A stretch of 64,000 nucleotides of DNA from Methanomicrobiales archaeon (GTDB lineage: Archaea; Halobacteriota; Methanomicrobia; Methanomicrobiales; JACTUA01), in contig JACTUA010000004.1 in the NCBI GenBank assembly GCA_015660865.1, forward strand, positions 84,111 through 148,110, read 5' to 3'. Of the stretch, positions 45,094-53,565 are shown piece by piece (positions within the stretch are counted from its first letter, which is position 1; each line of letters starts with the position of its first letter). The notes under the pieces were generated by a model. The model was not told where the DNA came from and made no database searches. It saw only the letters and a program-made list of their open reading frames with translations. The position numbers were made by a program, and so were the translations under genes.

Positions 45094-45383
45094 AGGGGCG
45101 GAAGCCCGCCGGTGAGCGGAAGGAGAGGCGGAAGAAACAGAGGGAACGGCTCGCCATCTCGAAGCCGAAGAAGGGGGCGTCGGGAAAGACCGGCGCCTGG
45201 CGGACCTTCCGGCCGGTCATCGACCCGGAGAAGTGCAGCAAGTGCGGCCTCTGCTCGCTCTACTGCCCCGAGGGGGTTATCTCCGAGGACCTCAAGATCG
45301 ACTACGACTTCTGCAAGGGCTGCGGGATCTGCGCGAACGAGTGCCCGAAGAAGGCGATCCGGATGGAACGGGAGGAGCGGTAG
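45090..45383 (+). CDS. 2-oxoacid:ferredoxin oxidoreductase, delta (ferredoxin) subunit
   Basis: 97 residues. Two [4Fe-4S] motifs, CSKCGLCSLYCP and CKGCGICANECP, carry electrons from the TPP site to ferredoxin. The first ~35 residues are strongly basic (Lys/Arg runs), which is longer than the short N-terminus usual in PorD/VorD. Last gene of the operon. Confidence 0.93.
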   Translation: MKGRKPAGERKERRKKQRERLAISKPKKGASGKTGAWRTFRPVIDPEKCSKCGLCSLYCPEGVISEDLKIDYDFCKGCGICANECPKKAIRMEREER

Positions 45384-45469
45384 CATTACACCGGATCTGT
45401 TGAAAATCTAATGGGGTGGGGCTATAGCAGTATGTGGATGGCAGAGTGGCGGTGGAAGGCCCTTGTCAC

Positions 45470-45511
45470 TTGAATATATTTATTATTCAATTGAATACTT
45501 TATTTATTCAA
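45470..45511 (+). promoter_or_regulatory. Two abutting 21-bp operator dyads at the winged-helix gene
   Basis: Four half-sites make two adjacent inverted repeats of identical design: TTGAATA-N7-TATTCAA at 45470-45490 and again at 45491-45511. The A+T-rich spacers contain TATA-like sequence and the second repeat ends one base before the ATG at 45513. The centre of the pair is ATTCAATTGAAT. Two regulator dimers could bind side by side, two helical turns apart, and block the promoter: probable autorepression. Confidence 0.75.
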
Positions 45512-45512
45512 T

Positions 45513-45785
45513 ATGCTTGATCGGCTCTTCGCTTCCCGTACCAGGGTGAAAATACTGGAACTCTTCCTCCTGCACCCGGAGCGGGAAGTCCATGTCCGGG
45601 AGATCTGCCGGATCACCGAAGTAAACATCAATGCGGTGCGGAGGGAGCTCGCGAACCTGGAGGAGATGGGCCTCCTCATGAGCTGCACGCGGGGAAACGC
45701 CCGGTTCTACACGGTGAATATTGCATTCCCCGTATATCAGGAGCTTGTCAGCATCTTCCTGAAAATGAAAAGTGGACCGGATTGA
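45513..45785 (+). CDS. Small winged-helix transcriptional regulator (ArsR-like)
   Basis: 90 residues, one winged helix-turn-helix: helix SRTRVKILELFLLHPE, recognition region VREICRITEVNINAVRRELANLEEMG, wing with SCTRGNARFYTV. No ligand-binding or metal motif is visible, so it may respond through the dimer helix at the C-terminus (PVYQELVSIFLKM). Single gene; the operators over its own promoter indicate autoregulation. Its other targets are not in this window as far as I can see. Confidence 0.85.
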   Translation: MLDRLFASRTRVKILELFLLHPEREVHVREICRITEVNINAVRRELANLEEMGLLMSCTRGNARFYTVNIAFPVYQELVSIFLKMKSGPD

Positions 45786-45804
45786 CGCAGTCTCTGAGGA
45801 TGAA

Positions 45805-46185
45805 TCAGGAGGTTCCTTCCCCTTCCTCCGGCAGCGGGCACTTGGCCATGTACTCCACGTTGAACTTGTAGAAGTGGGTGAAGCCGCAGTTGTGGCACCG
45901 GGTGGTGAACTGGCTGCACCCGATGACGAGGTCGTGGGCCCCCTCCACGCAGCAGTTCATACAGGGGGCCGTTACCTTCAGCTCCCAGACATCGTAGCAC
46001 CCGATCTTCGTGTACAGGCCGGGCTTCCCCACCTCCGAGGTCCGGGGGATGTAGATCCGGGTTGCCCCGCAGTTGGAGCAGGCCACCTGTGCCTGGGCCC
46101 GCACTGCCTTGATGACCTGGTCCACCTCCTTCCCGCAGTTATAGCAGGAGGTGCGGTACTTCGTGAAGATGAACCGCTCAGCCAT
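45805..46185 (-). CDS. Small protein with multiple zinc-ribbon CxxC motifs
   Basis: 126 residues from ATG 46185. Five CxxC pairs or close variants occur (CYNCGK, CSNCGA, CMNCC, CHNCGF and a preceding IGC), enough for two zinc ribbons. I do not know a family name or function; it may bind nucleic acid or deliver metal. TATA box GGTTTTATACC lies on the minus strand at 46207-46217, giving a nearly leaderless message. Upstream in-frame codons to 46383 overlap the thermosome gene and are rejected. Confidence 0.75.
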   Translation of the reverse strand: MAERFIFTKYRTSCYNCGKEVDQVIKAVRAQAQVACSNCGATRIYIPRTSEVGKPGLYTKIGCYDVWELKVTAPCMNCCVEGAHDLVIGCSQFTTRCHNCGFTHFYKFNVEYMAKCPLPEEGEGTS

Positions 46186-46206
46186 GAGGGATACCTGAGA
46201 CGGTGG

Positions 46207-46217
46207 GGTATAAAACC
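46207..46217 (-). promoter_or_regulatory. TATA box for the zinc-ribbon gene
   Basis: GGTTTTATACC on the minus strand, 22-32 bp before the ATG at 46185. Confidence 0.55.
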
Positions 46218-46279
46218 GTAAGGATGAACGGAGTGTCTGAAGACAGAGGGTGTGCAGAAAAAAGGTGATGATATGGGCT

Positions 46280-47929
46280 TCAGAAGTCGCCCATGTCGCC
46301 GCCCATACCGCCCATGCCGCCGGGTGGCATGCCGCCCGGTCCGCCGGGGGGTGCCGCGACCCTGGAGGCGGCGATGACGTCATCGATCCGGAGGATCATG
46401 ACCGCGGCCTCGGCTGCCGAGGCGACGGCCTGGGTCTTCACCCGGAGTGGCTCCACGACGCCGGCCTTGAGCATGTCGGTGGGCGCGCCCTTGAAGACAT
46501 CGAGGCCCATGTGGACCCTCTTCTTGTCATGCTCGGCCCGGAGGGCAACGAGCATGTCGATGGGGTCGAGGCCCGCGTTCTCGGCGAGGGTCCTCGGGAT
46601 GATCTCCATGGCGCTCGCAAAGGCCTCGATGGCGAGCTGTGCCCTTCCGCCGACGGAAGCAGCGTAATCGCGGAGCCGCCGGGAGAGCTCGATCTCGGGA
46701 GCGCCGCCCCCTGCCACGATCTTCTTGTCCTCCATGACTACGGAGACGACGCTGATGGCGTCGTCAAGGGCCCGCTCCTGCTCGGCCACCACATGCTCGG
46801 TCCCGCCCCTGACGATGATGGAGACGGCCTTCGGGTTCAGGCACTTCTCGACGAAGATCATCTCCTCTCCGCCGACTTTTCTCTCCTCGACAAGTCCTGC
46901 CTTGCCGAGCTCGCTCTTCGCGATGGCGTCGATGGACGAGATGACCGATGCACCCGTTGCCCGGGCGAGCTTCTCCATGTCGCTCTTCTTGACCCGGCGG
47001 AGGGCGAGGATGCCTGCCTTTGCAAGGTAGTGCTGGGCGATATCGTCTATCCCCTTCTGGCAGATCACGACGTTCGCGCCGCTTGCCACGACCTTGTCGA
47101 CGATGGACTTGATCATCCGCTCTTCCTCGTCGAGGAACGCCTGCAGCTGGTCGGGGCTCGTGATGTTGATCTCGGCGTCGACCTCGGTCTTCTTGAACTC
47201 GATGGAGGCGTTCAGGAGGAGGATCTTCGCGTTCTCCACCTTCTTGGGCATGCCGGGGTGCACCCGTTCCTTGTCGATGAGCACTCCCTCGACGATCTCC
47301 GAGTCGTCGGTGGACCCGCCGACCTTCTTCTCGATCTTGATGTTCTCCTGGTCGAAGGTGCCGTCCTCGTCGGCGACCATCATGGCCGCCTTGACCACGA
47401 GCTCGCAGAGCTTCACCTTGGAGGCCTCTGCGCCCTTCCCTGTCATCGCGGTCTCGGCGATCCGGTACAGCATCTTCCTGTCATCGGGCTTGACCTCGAT
47501 GGCGATGTCGTTGAGGATCTCCTTGGCCTTCTCGGCCGCGAGCCGGTAGCCCTGGGCGATGACCGTGGGGTGTACGTCCTGGTCCAGGAGCTCCTCGGCA
47601 CGCTTCAGGAGCTCACCAGCAATGACCACAGCGGTGGTTGTCCCGTCGCCTACCTCGTCGTCCTGGGTCTTTGCTATCTCCACCATCATCTTTGCGGCAG
47701 GGTGCTCGATGTCCATCTCCTTGAGGATAGTGACGCCATCGTTCGTGATCACGACGTCCCCGATGGTGTCGACAAGCATCTTGTCCATGCCCTTGGGGCC
47801 AAGGGTGGTCCGTACAGCTCCCGCAACTGCTTTCGCGGCTGCGATGTTGGATCCCTGGGCATCGCGCCCACGGGTGCGCGAGCTGCCCTCCTTGAGGATA
47901 TAAATGGGTTGTCCTGTGAGTTGTGACAT
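46280..47929 (-). CDS. Thermosome subunit (group II chaperonin)
   Basis: 549 residues. ATP-site motifs [22 protein letters not shown] and GDGTTTAVV are intact, and the C-terminus is the Gly/Met-rich tail ([14 protein letters not shown]) that faces the central cavity. Folds cytosolic proteins in an ATP-driven double ring. A strong TATA box lies at 47973-47981; the short leader includes GGTGAG near the start and a small ACCG/CGGT dyad. Only one subunit gene is seen here. Confidence 0.98.
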   Translation of the reverse strand: MSQLTGQPIYILKEGSSRTRGRDAQGSNIAAAKAVAGAVRTTLGPKGMDKMLVDTIGDVVITNDGVTILKEMDIEHPAAKMMVEIAKTQDDEVGDGTTTAVVIAGELLKRAEELLDQDVHPTVIAQGYRLAAEKAKEILNDIAIEVKPDDRKMLYRIAETAMTGKGAEASKVKLCELVVKAAMMVADEDGTFDQENIKIEKKVGGSTDDSEIVEGVLIDKERVHPGMPKKVENAKILLLNASIEFKKTEVDAEINITSPDQLQAFLDEEERMIKSIVDKVVASGANVVICQKGIDDIAQHYLAKAGILALRRVKKSDMEKLARATGASVISSIDAIAKSELGKAGLVEERKVGGEEMIFVEKCLNPKAVSIIVRGGTEHVVAEQERALDDAISVVSVVMEDKKIVAGGGAPEIELSRRLRDYAASVGGRAQLAIEAFASAMEIIPRTLAENAGLDPIDMLVALRAEHDKKRVHMGLDVFKGAPTDMLKAGVVEPLRVKTQAVASAAEAAVMILRIDDVIAASRVAAPPGGPGGMPPGGMGGMGGDMGDF

Positions 47930-47972
47930 AGTTCTCTCACCGTATTTGCGGTAAAATTATTGGTTTGTGGTT

Positions 47973-47981
47973 CTATATAAA
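47973..47981 (-). promoter_or_regulatory. TATA box for the thermosome gene
   Basis: Minus-strand TTTATATAG, 44 bp before the ATG, implying a short leader of about 20 nt with a GGTGAGAG ribosome-binding site. Confidence 0.65.
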
Positions 47982-48027
47982 CAAAGTGGATCTTCTCGGG
48001 GAGCTCGTCACCTTTGCAGAAGGGAAT

Positions 48028-48948
48028 TTACGCCGGGTGGTCCCGGATGAGCTCGATGAGCTCGGATCCGTCCTCCAGGGAGTGGAGGCGCTCCTCGCCG
48101 ATGACCAGGGTGTTGCCGATGGTCTTCTGCCTCCGGTAGCCGATGAGGACGCAGAGGGCATGGGCGTTCGCGATCCGGGAGAGGTTCCCGATGATGGGGG
48201 CCCTCTTCACCACGTGCTGGGTGGTCCCATACCCGGTGAGGATGGTCTCGTCCCCATACCGGACGAGGGCCTCGAAGGGGGCGCGGCGCGTGAGGTGGAT
48301 CTCCATCCCCATCCGTTCGAGATCGGCAGGGATCTTCCCGTGGTACGGCTCACCCGAGCCCGCGAACCGGGACTGGTGGGCGAGGAGATCGATGGGCCGG
48401 GTGATGGCCGCGTCGAAGAGCTCCTCGATCCGCAGCGCAATCTCCATGGTGGTCCCCATGCCGTTCTCGTACTTGCTGATGGTCCGCCGGGAGACCCCCA
48501 GGAGGTGGGCGAGATCGCCGAGGGAGAACTGCTTCTCCTCCCTGAGGGCGTGGAGGAGGGCCTCGTCGAGGTTCACGTAGAGGCCCCCGGGCGAGACATA
48601 CACGAGGGGCGGGATGCCTTCGACGAGGAAGTCGGAAAGGGTGGGGACCGAGATGGCATAGATCCCGTAGCGGACATAGACTGCCCCCCGCGGGAGGTCC
48701 GCGTCCCTTGTCCGCTCGCCGACGATGAGGGGTGCCCCGCCCAGGTAATAGGAGACAAGGTCCAGGTCCCGGGCGATATCCTCGGAGACGCCGTCGATGT
48801 GGGAGATGGCCTTGACGACCATGAGGATCCTGAGGTTCCGGGCGATGAGGTCGAAGGAGCGGGGCCTCTGGCTGCACGGGTCCGAGACCTGGAAACCCGT
48901 GTCGAGAAGCAGGCTCCTCACCCTCTGGAGCAGGGCCTCCTGGGTCAT
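48028..48948 (-). CDS. Archaeal HTH (XRE-type) transcriptional regulator
   Basis: 306 residues. An N-terminal alpha/beta domain resembling a restriction-endonuclease-like or nucleotide-sensing fold (FDLIARNLRILMVVKAI) is followed by a Cro/C1-type HTH at about 140-170 (FSLGDLAHLLGVSRRTISKYE) and a C-terminal domain. This is the widely conserved archaeal putative regulator family typified by MJ1164. Targets are unknown. TATA-like CACTATATGG lies between this gene and divergent tiaS. Confidence 0.88.
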   Translation of the reverse strand: MTQEALLQRVRSLLLDTGFQVSDPCSQRPRSFDLIARNLRILMVVKAISHIDGVSEDIARDLDLVSYYLGGAPLIVGERTRDADLPRGAVYVRYGIYAISVPTLSDFLVEGIPPLVYVSPGGLYVNLDEALLHALREEKQFSLGDLAHLLGVSRRTISKYENGMGTTMEIALRIEELFDAAITRPIDLLAHQSRFAGSGEPYHGKIPADLERMGMEIHLTRRAPFEALVRYGDETILTGYGTTQHVVKRAPIIGNLSRIANAHALCVLIGYRRQKTIGNTLVIGEERLHSLEDGSELIELIRDHPA

Positions 48949-48997
48949 AGTCTCCTAAAGAACCCATATAGTGTGACGGGGTAATAAGATATCGGGC

Positions 48998-50221
48998 ATG
49001 TGGATCGGGATCGATGACACGGACTCCCCACGGGGGATGTGCACCACGTACCTCGGGGCCGTGCTCATCCGGAGGCTCGTTGCCAGGGGCTTCAATCTTA
49101 CGGAAGCAAGGCTCATCCGGCTCAACCCGAACGTCCCGTATAAGACAAGGGGGAACGCTGCCATCTCGCTGGAGGTTGATGGGGATCCGGATATCGCGTT
49201 CGAGGAGGCATGCCGGTGCGTTGAGGATCTTGCTGACCTTCCAGCCGAGGGAACGGAGCCAGGAGTCGTGGTGTCCGAGAGGAAGCCCCCTGTTTCCTTC
49301 TACCACAAGGCATTGCGTTCGTTCTGCGAACCCGATGAGGCTGTTGCTATCCTCGACGCAGCCGGCGCGAAGTACCGGGGGTGGAAAGGAGGCCGGGGGC
49401 TCATCGGGGCCACAGCTGCGATCGCAAGCGATCTTCCGGACTTCACCTGGGAGATCCTGGTCTACCGGTTTCCCGGCATGTGGGGATCCCCACGGGAGAT
49501 AGAGCGGGAGACCTTCTTCCTCGCTGATGCCGCAACAGCACCCTCCACCTGGGACACGGTAGACCATGAGAATGATACCGTGGTCTGCTCACCCCACACA
49601 CCGGATCCCGTCCTCTTCGGGATCCGGGGGCAGAGCCCAATCGCCGTTGCCCTGGCCCGGACCTTCGTCCGCACCGAGCCGCCAGGCCTTGAGCAGATCT
49701 TTCTCACGAATCAGGGTACTGATGGGCATCTGGAAGAAGGTATCGTCGGGGAGCTCATGCCAGGTCACTCATACTGTGTAATGGGCACCGTTTCAGGGAA
49801 AGCGGAGACCGGAAAGGGAGGTCATGTTTCTCTCCCTCTGGAGTCAGGGGGAAGCGATCTCCGGTGCATGGCCTACGAACCCACGAAGGAGTTCAGGGAT
49901 GTGGTGAGGGCGCTCCTTCCCGGGGACATGGCGGAGGTCTGCGGGAGCTACAAGGGGGGATCCCTCAACCTAGAGAAGATCCATGTCACCGGGCTCGCTC
50001 CGGATCTCGCGAAGAACCCGCCCAGGTGCCCCTCATGCGGGAAGAGAATGACGTCGGCCGGGCATCTGAAAGGGTACAAGTGCCGGGGGTGTGGAACACG
50101 GGCGAAGGATGCAGAGGTGCTGGTCCGCAAACGCCGGATTGGCTGCGGATGGTACGAGGTCCCACCGTCTGCCCGGAGGCACCTGGCCAAGCCCCTCATA
50201 CGGATGATTCGGCACAGATAA
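48998..50221 (+). CDS. tiaS: tRNA(Ile2) 2-agmatinylcytidine synthetase TiaS
   Basis: 407 residues. N-terminal IGIDDTDSPRGMCTTYL is the kinase-like signature, the middle carries the TiaS catalytic region (SFYHKALRSF), an OB-fold follows (AEVCGSYKGGSLNLEKI) and a C-terminal zinc ribbon has CPSCGKRM ... YKCRGCG. It modifies C34 of tRNA-Ile with agmatine so that AUA codons are read as Ile, essential in archaea. Its own promoter faces the divergent regulator. Confidence 0.95.
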   Translation: MWIGIDDTDSPRGMCTTYLGAVLIRRLVARGFNLTEARLIRLNPNVPYKTRGNAAISLEVDGDPDIAFEEACRCVEDLADLPAEGTEPGVVVSERKPPVSFYHKALRSFCEPDEAVAILDAAGAKYRGWKGGRGLIGATAAIASDLPDFTWEILVYRFPGMWGSPREIERETFFLADAATAPSTWDTVDHENDTVVCSPHTPDPVLFGIRGQSPIAVALARTFVRTEPPGLEQIFLTNQGTDGHLEEGIVGELMPGHSYCVMGTVSGKAETGKGGHVSLPLESGGSDLRCMAYEPTKEFRDVVRALLPGDMAEVCGSYKGGSLNLEKIHVTGLAPDLAKNPPRCPSCGKRMTSAGHLKGYKCRGCGTRAKDAEVLVRKRRIGCGWYEVPPSARRHLAKPLIRMIRHR

Positions 50222-50261
50222 GAGGGAAGAGGGAGAGATCTCCGGAGAGAGACGGGTGACT

Positions 50262-51191
50262 ATGGAAGGCGATGCGGTGAGGCAGGTGAGGGTCCGGCCC
50301 GGTATGACCGTCGGGGAGCTGGTCCAGGAGCTCAAGACATCGGGAGCGTTCAACGGGGGATCCCTCGCAAAGGCCTGCGGTATCACGGAGGAGATGTTCA
50401 GAGATGACAAGGCCACGACGTTCGTGGGCCTTGCCGGGGCAATGGTTCCTGCTGGCATGGGGGGCATCGTGTCCGACCTGGTGGACATGGGATATGTGGA
50501 CATCTTGGTCTCCACCGGCGCGAACCTGGTGCACGACATTGTGGAGGCTATCGGGTGCCGGCACTATCACGGGTCGGCGGATTGCTCGGATAACGACCTC
50601 CGGAAGCAGGGGATCAACCGCATCTACGACGTCTATGTCGCTGACGAGGCCTTCACCCAGTTCGAGGAGTTCATCCAGGGGGTCTTCGGGGGCCTTAAGG
50701 AGGGGACGGTCATCTCCACGACCGAGCTCCTCGCAACAGTCGGCAGGAACCTTCCCTCAGGCATCCTCGCCACCGCGGCGAGGAAGGGTGTCCCGGTCTA
50801 CTGCCCTGCGGTCCAGGACTCGGTCTTCGGCCTCCAGTTCTCCCTTTTCACCCAGACCCACAACGTCGTCGTGGATGCCTTCCGGGACATGAAGGGCTTC
50901 CTCGACCGGTGCTTCACGGCAGAGCGGGCCGGGGCGCTCATCATCGGCGGAGGCGTGCCCAAGAACTTCATCTTCCAGGGGATGCTTCTCGCGCCCCACG
51001 GGTTCTCCTACGCGGTCCAGCTGACGGGAGACAGGCCGGATCTCGGGGGCCTCTCGGGCGCGACACTGGACGAGGCCCGCTCCTGGGGGAAGCTCACATC
51101 CGATGCGCAGGGAGTGACGGTCTACGGGGACGCGACCATCACCCTCCCGCTCCTCACCGCGGCGGTGCTGGAGAGGCTCTCCCGTGGCTGA
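50262..51191 (+). CDS. dys: Deoxyhypusine synthase
   Basis: 309 residues from ATG 50262 (GTG 50256 is the alternative). Family motifs: GLAGAMVPAGMGGIVSDL, GGGVPKNF, and the active-site lysine in EARSWGKL. Transfers the aminobutyl group of spermidine to a lysine of aIF5A. Located 40 bp after tiaS and overlapping pyrF by eight bases, so probably one transcript. Confidence 0.95.
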   Translation: MEGDAVRQVRVRPGMTVGELVQELKTSGAFNGGSLAKACGITEEMFRDDKATTFVGLAGAMVPAGMGGIVSDLVDMGYVDILVSTGANLVHDIVEAIGCRHYHGSADCSDNDLRKQGINRIYDVYVADEAFTQFEEFIQGVFGGLKEGTVISTTELLATVGRNLPSGILATAARKGVPVYCPAVQDSVFGLQFSLFTQTHNVVVDAFRDMKGFLDRCFTAERAGALIIGGGVPKNFIFQGMLLAPHGFSYAVQLTGDRPDLGGLSGATLDEARSWGKLTSDAQGVTVYGDATITLPLLTAAVLERLSRG

Positions 51192-51819
51192 CCTGATCCT
51201 CTCTCTCGACGTTCAGGACCGGACTTCGGCTATCGCAGTAGCCAGAGCCTGCGCACCTCATCTGGATGCCATCAAGGTCGGGTATCCCCTTGTGCTCCCG
51301 GCAGGGCTCTCTGTTGCAGGGGATCTCCTGACCCTCGGCCTCCCCCTCATCGCCGATTTCAAGGTTGCTGATATCCCGAACACGAACCAGATGATCTGCA
51401 CGCTGGCATTCCAGGCCGGGTTCTCGGCCATCATCGCCCATGCATTCCCGGGAGAGGACGCCCTCTCCGGCTGTGTCGGTGTGGCCCATTCGAGCGGCGG
51501 GGCATGCTACGCGGTCGCGGAGATGAGCCATCCTGGTGCGGCCGAGTTCTTTCACAGCGGGGTCGCCGAGCGGCTGGCTGCGCTCGCCGTGCGGTGCCGG
51601 GCAGACGGGATCATCGCCCCCGCGACCCGGCCTGACAGGGTGGCACGCCTCCGGGAGATCGTCGGGCCCCTGAAGATCCTGTCCCCGGGGGTTGGTGCCC
51701 AGGGAGGGGATCTGGAAGCGGTGAAGGATCTCGTGGACGGTATAATCGTGGGGCGGGCCATCTATGGGGCGGCAGACCCCGCAGGGGCGGCGAGGGAGTT
51801 ATCGCGGCGCTGCCGATGA
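51184..51819 (+). CDS. pyrF: Orotidine 5'-phosphate decarboxylase
   Basis: 211 residues from GTG 51184. Catalytic DxKxxD is in IADFKVADIPNT; phosphate site in SPGVGAQGG and DGIIVGRAIY. Final step of UMP synthesis. Starts inside the end of dys. Confidence 0.96.
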   Translation: MADLILSLDVQDRTSAIAVARACAPHLDAIKVGYPLVLPAGLSVAGDLLTLGLPLIADFKVADIPNTNQMICTLAFQAGFSAIIAHAFPGEDALSGCVGVAHSSGGACYAVAEMSHPGAAEFFHSGVAERLAALAVRCRADGIIAPATRPDRVARLREIVGPLKILSPGVGAQGGDLEAVKDLVDGIIVGRAIYGAADPAGAARELSRRCR

Positions 51820-51933
51820 TGAGACGGCCGATCTGACGGGTGATGAACCCTATGAGTCAGCTGAGGCAGCCCGGAATTACGTCGAAGGCCCGACCTTCTC
51901 TTCCTTATCGGTTTTCTCCAATCGTGTTTACGC

Positions 51934-51963
51934 TTTTGCGTCAAAATATTATTCTGCGCAAAA
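51934..51963 (+). promoter_or_regulatory. Inverted repeat TTTTGCG/CGCAAAA around a TATA-like element
   Basis: TTTTGCG (51934-51940) and CGCAAAA (51957-51963) are separated by 16 bp containing AAAATATT (51943-51950), in an A+T-rich gap ahead of the zinc-ribbon gene. The layout (dyad arms either side of the TATA) suggests an operator. Confidence 0.45.
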
Positions 51964-51995
51964 ACATTTTATGGTCGCCTCACCATGGATCCGGT

Positions 51996-52358
51996 ATGCA
52001 ATGGAGTCCAGAGCAGCGCAAGCTTACCGAGAAGTTCCGCTCCCTCGAGGAGATCCCTACCGGGGAACGGCGCTACAAGTGTTTCACCTGCCACACCATC
52101 GTGGACTCGACGCCATGCCCCAAGTGCGGTGAGACCCGGCTCCAGATCCTCTGCCCCCTGGACCACTGCCAGTGTGCCCACGAGATCATCGCACGGATCG
52201 AGTACTGCCCCCTCTGCGGAAGCCCCGTCTGCCCGTCCTGCGGGTCCCATGACGTGGTGCAGATCAGCCGGGTCACCGGCTACCTCCAGGATGTATCGGG
52301 CTGGAACGCCGGAAAAAAGCAGGAACTGAAGGACCGGGTGCGCTACCAGCTCTCATGA
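51996..52358 (+). CDS. Zinc-ribbon protein resembling the C-terminus of anaerobic ribonucleotide reductase
   Basis: 120 residues from ATG 51996. It contains CxxC pairs (CFTCHT, CPKCGE, CPLCGSPVCPSCGS), followed by SRVTGYLQDVSGWNAGKK and an ELKDRVRYQL tail. The GYL...N.GK..E...R segment is what follows the zinc site in class III reductase NrdD, but no glycyl-radical motif and no catalytic barrel are present. Often annotated as 'anaerobic NTP reductase' in archaea; real role unknown. Stop overlaps the cbiZ start. Confidence 0.72.
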   Translation: MQWSPEQRKLTEKFRSLEEIPTGERRYKCFTCHTIVDSTPCPKCGETRLQILCPLDHCQCAHEIIARIEYCPLCGSPVCPSCGSHDVVQISRVTGYLQDVSGWNAGKKQELKDRVRYQLS

Positions 52359-53224
52359 GGTACTTCTTCAGGGGAAAGACCCTCTTCCTCCGGGGGGATT
52401 TCAGAGCCGCAAGCACCGGTGTGAACGGGGGCCTCCGGAAGGCCACCACCATCTTCAACCATACCGTGGACCATGCATTCGACCATGCCGAGCCCCTCCG
52501 TCCCATGGAGGAGATCGCGGCCGGCATGGGGTTCTCCCGGGACTTCTTTGGGCTCCTCACCGCCGTTCCGATCCGGACCACCTGTATCCTCCATTATGAC
52601 TTCATCACCCTCTTTGTTACAGCAGGAGTTACCAACCCGAACCCGGCACCCGCAGGCACCATCAACATCATCGTCCATTCAGCCGAGGGATTTACCGACG
52701 GAGCACTTCTCGAGACCATCCTCACCGTTACCATGGCCAAGGCCGACGCGGTGAGGGCCCTCGGGCACCCCTTCTCTGGCACCATCACCGATGCCGTGAT
52801 TGCCGCATGCGAGGGGCCGGTATGCCACACCTATGCAGGCACCGCGACAGAGGCAGGAAGGCGGATTTACCGGGCTGCGTTCCATGGTGTGCAGGAGGCA
52901 CTGGCCCGGCACGAGGGAAGGGTGGAGAGAAAGGCGCCATCCCTGTTCATCTTCTCGCGCTACGGGGGGGACCACTGGGTGGAGTGGTCTCCCGAAGGCT
53001 GTCCCTACTATCCCTGCCATTTCGAAGGCCAGCAATGCGATTTCTGCTACTGCCCCCTGTACCCGTGCCTGGACTCCGGGCTGGGCCAGTGGGCGGAGAG
53101 CAAGAACGGCGGGCGGGTCTGGAACTGCAGCGGATGCACCCTCCTCCACATCCCAAAGGTCGCGGAGTACCTGAGGAAGAACCCTGAAGCGAGCCTCAGG
53201 GAGCTGAAGAAGGTCGCTTCCTGA
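52355..53224 (+). CDS. cbiZ: Adenosylcobinamide amidohydrolase CbiZ with C-terminal cysteine-rich domain
   Basis: 289 residues. The CbiZ domain (about 1-195) has STGVNGG and VTAGVTNP ... TINIIV; a cysteine-rich domain follows (CPYYPCHFEGQQCDFCYCPLYP and CSGC near the end). CbiZ removes the aminopropanol side chain of adenosylcobinamide so methanogens can salvage it into cobamides, which they need for methyl transfer. The Cys-rich domain is a common fusion in methanogens and may bind metal. Not beside other cobalamin genes here. Confidence 0.92.
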   Translation: MRYFFRGKTLFLRGDFRAASTGVNGGLRKATTIFNHTVDHAFDHAEPLRPMEEIAAGMGFSRDFFGLLTAVPIRTTCILHYDFITLFVTAGVTNPNPAPAGTINIIVHSAEGFTDGALLETILTVTMAKADAVRALGHPFSGTITDAVIAACEGPVCHTYAGTATEAGRRIYRAAFHGVQEALARHEGRVERKAPSLFIFSRYGGDHWVEWSPEGCPYYPCHFEGQQCDFCYCPLYPCLDSGLGQWAESKNGGRVWNCSGCTLLHIPKVAEYLRKNPEASLRELKKVAS

Positions 53225-53230
53225 AAAAGA

Positions 53231-53443
53231 TTACTTCTCGGGAATTCCCAGGGCGGTCAGGAGTTCCTCGAGGGGAATACCATGGGCCTGAGCCGCCTCC
53301 CGGATCGTCTCGCCCCTGGCCACGGCGCAGCCGAGGCAACCCATCCCGAACCTGAAGAGGACGGTGGCCGCGTCGGGCTTCGCCTGCAGGACATCCATGA
53401 TGGTGCTGTCAGCCGTTACTGCCATGCCCATGGTGTTTGTCAT
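53231..53443 (-). CDS. DUF1858 domain protein
   Basis: 70 residues, a single DUF1858 domain: TADSTIMDVLQAKPDAATVLFRFGMGCLGC with the conserved CLGC pair, then IREAAQAHGIPLEELLTAL. Members are tied to redox and Fe-S functions (hybrid-cluster-like), without a proven role. It is convergent with cbiZ. Confidence 0.9.
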   Translation of the reverse strand: MTNTMGMAVTADSTIMDVLQAKPDAATVLFRFGMGCLGCAVARGETIREAAQAHGIPLEELLTALGIPEK

Positions 53444-53526
53444 CCTGCTACTTAATCCTTGGGAACCCTAGGACAGGCGGTTCACTGGCAGGGAAACCCT
53501 CATTTTCACCCCCCACCGTCATACTT

Positions 53527-53550
53527 TAAGAGGGGCCGGGGGGCCTCTTA
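53527..53550 (+). promoter_or_regulatory. Inverted repeat over the RPA promoter start site
   Basis: TAAGAGG (53527-53533) and CCTCTTA (53544-53550) flank a G+C-rich loop directly after the TATA-like TACTTTAAG (53523-53531). The predicted transcription start falls at the right arm, so the dyad could be a repressor site. Confidence 0.45.
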
Positions 53551-53565
53551 TCAGTGGAGATGTCT

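Noticed and set aside
46250-47926. 558-codon open frame on the plus strand
   Set aside because: Antisense to the thermosome gene, with no protein-like features.
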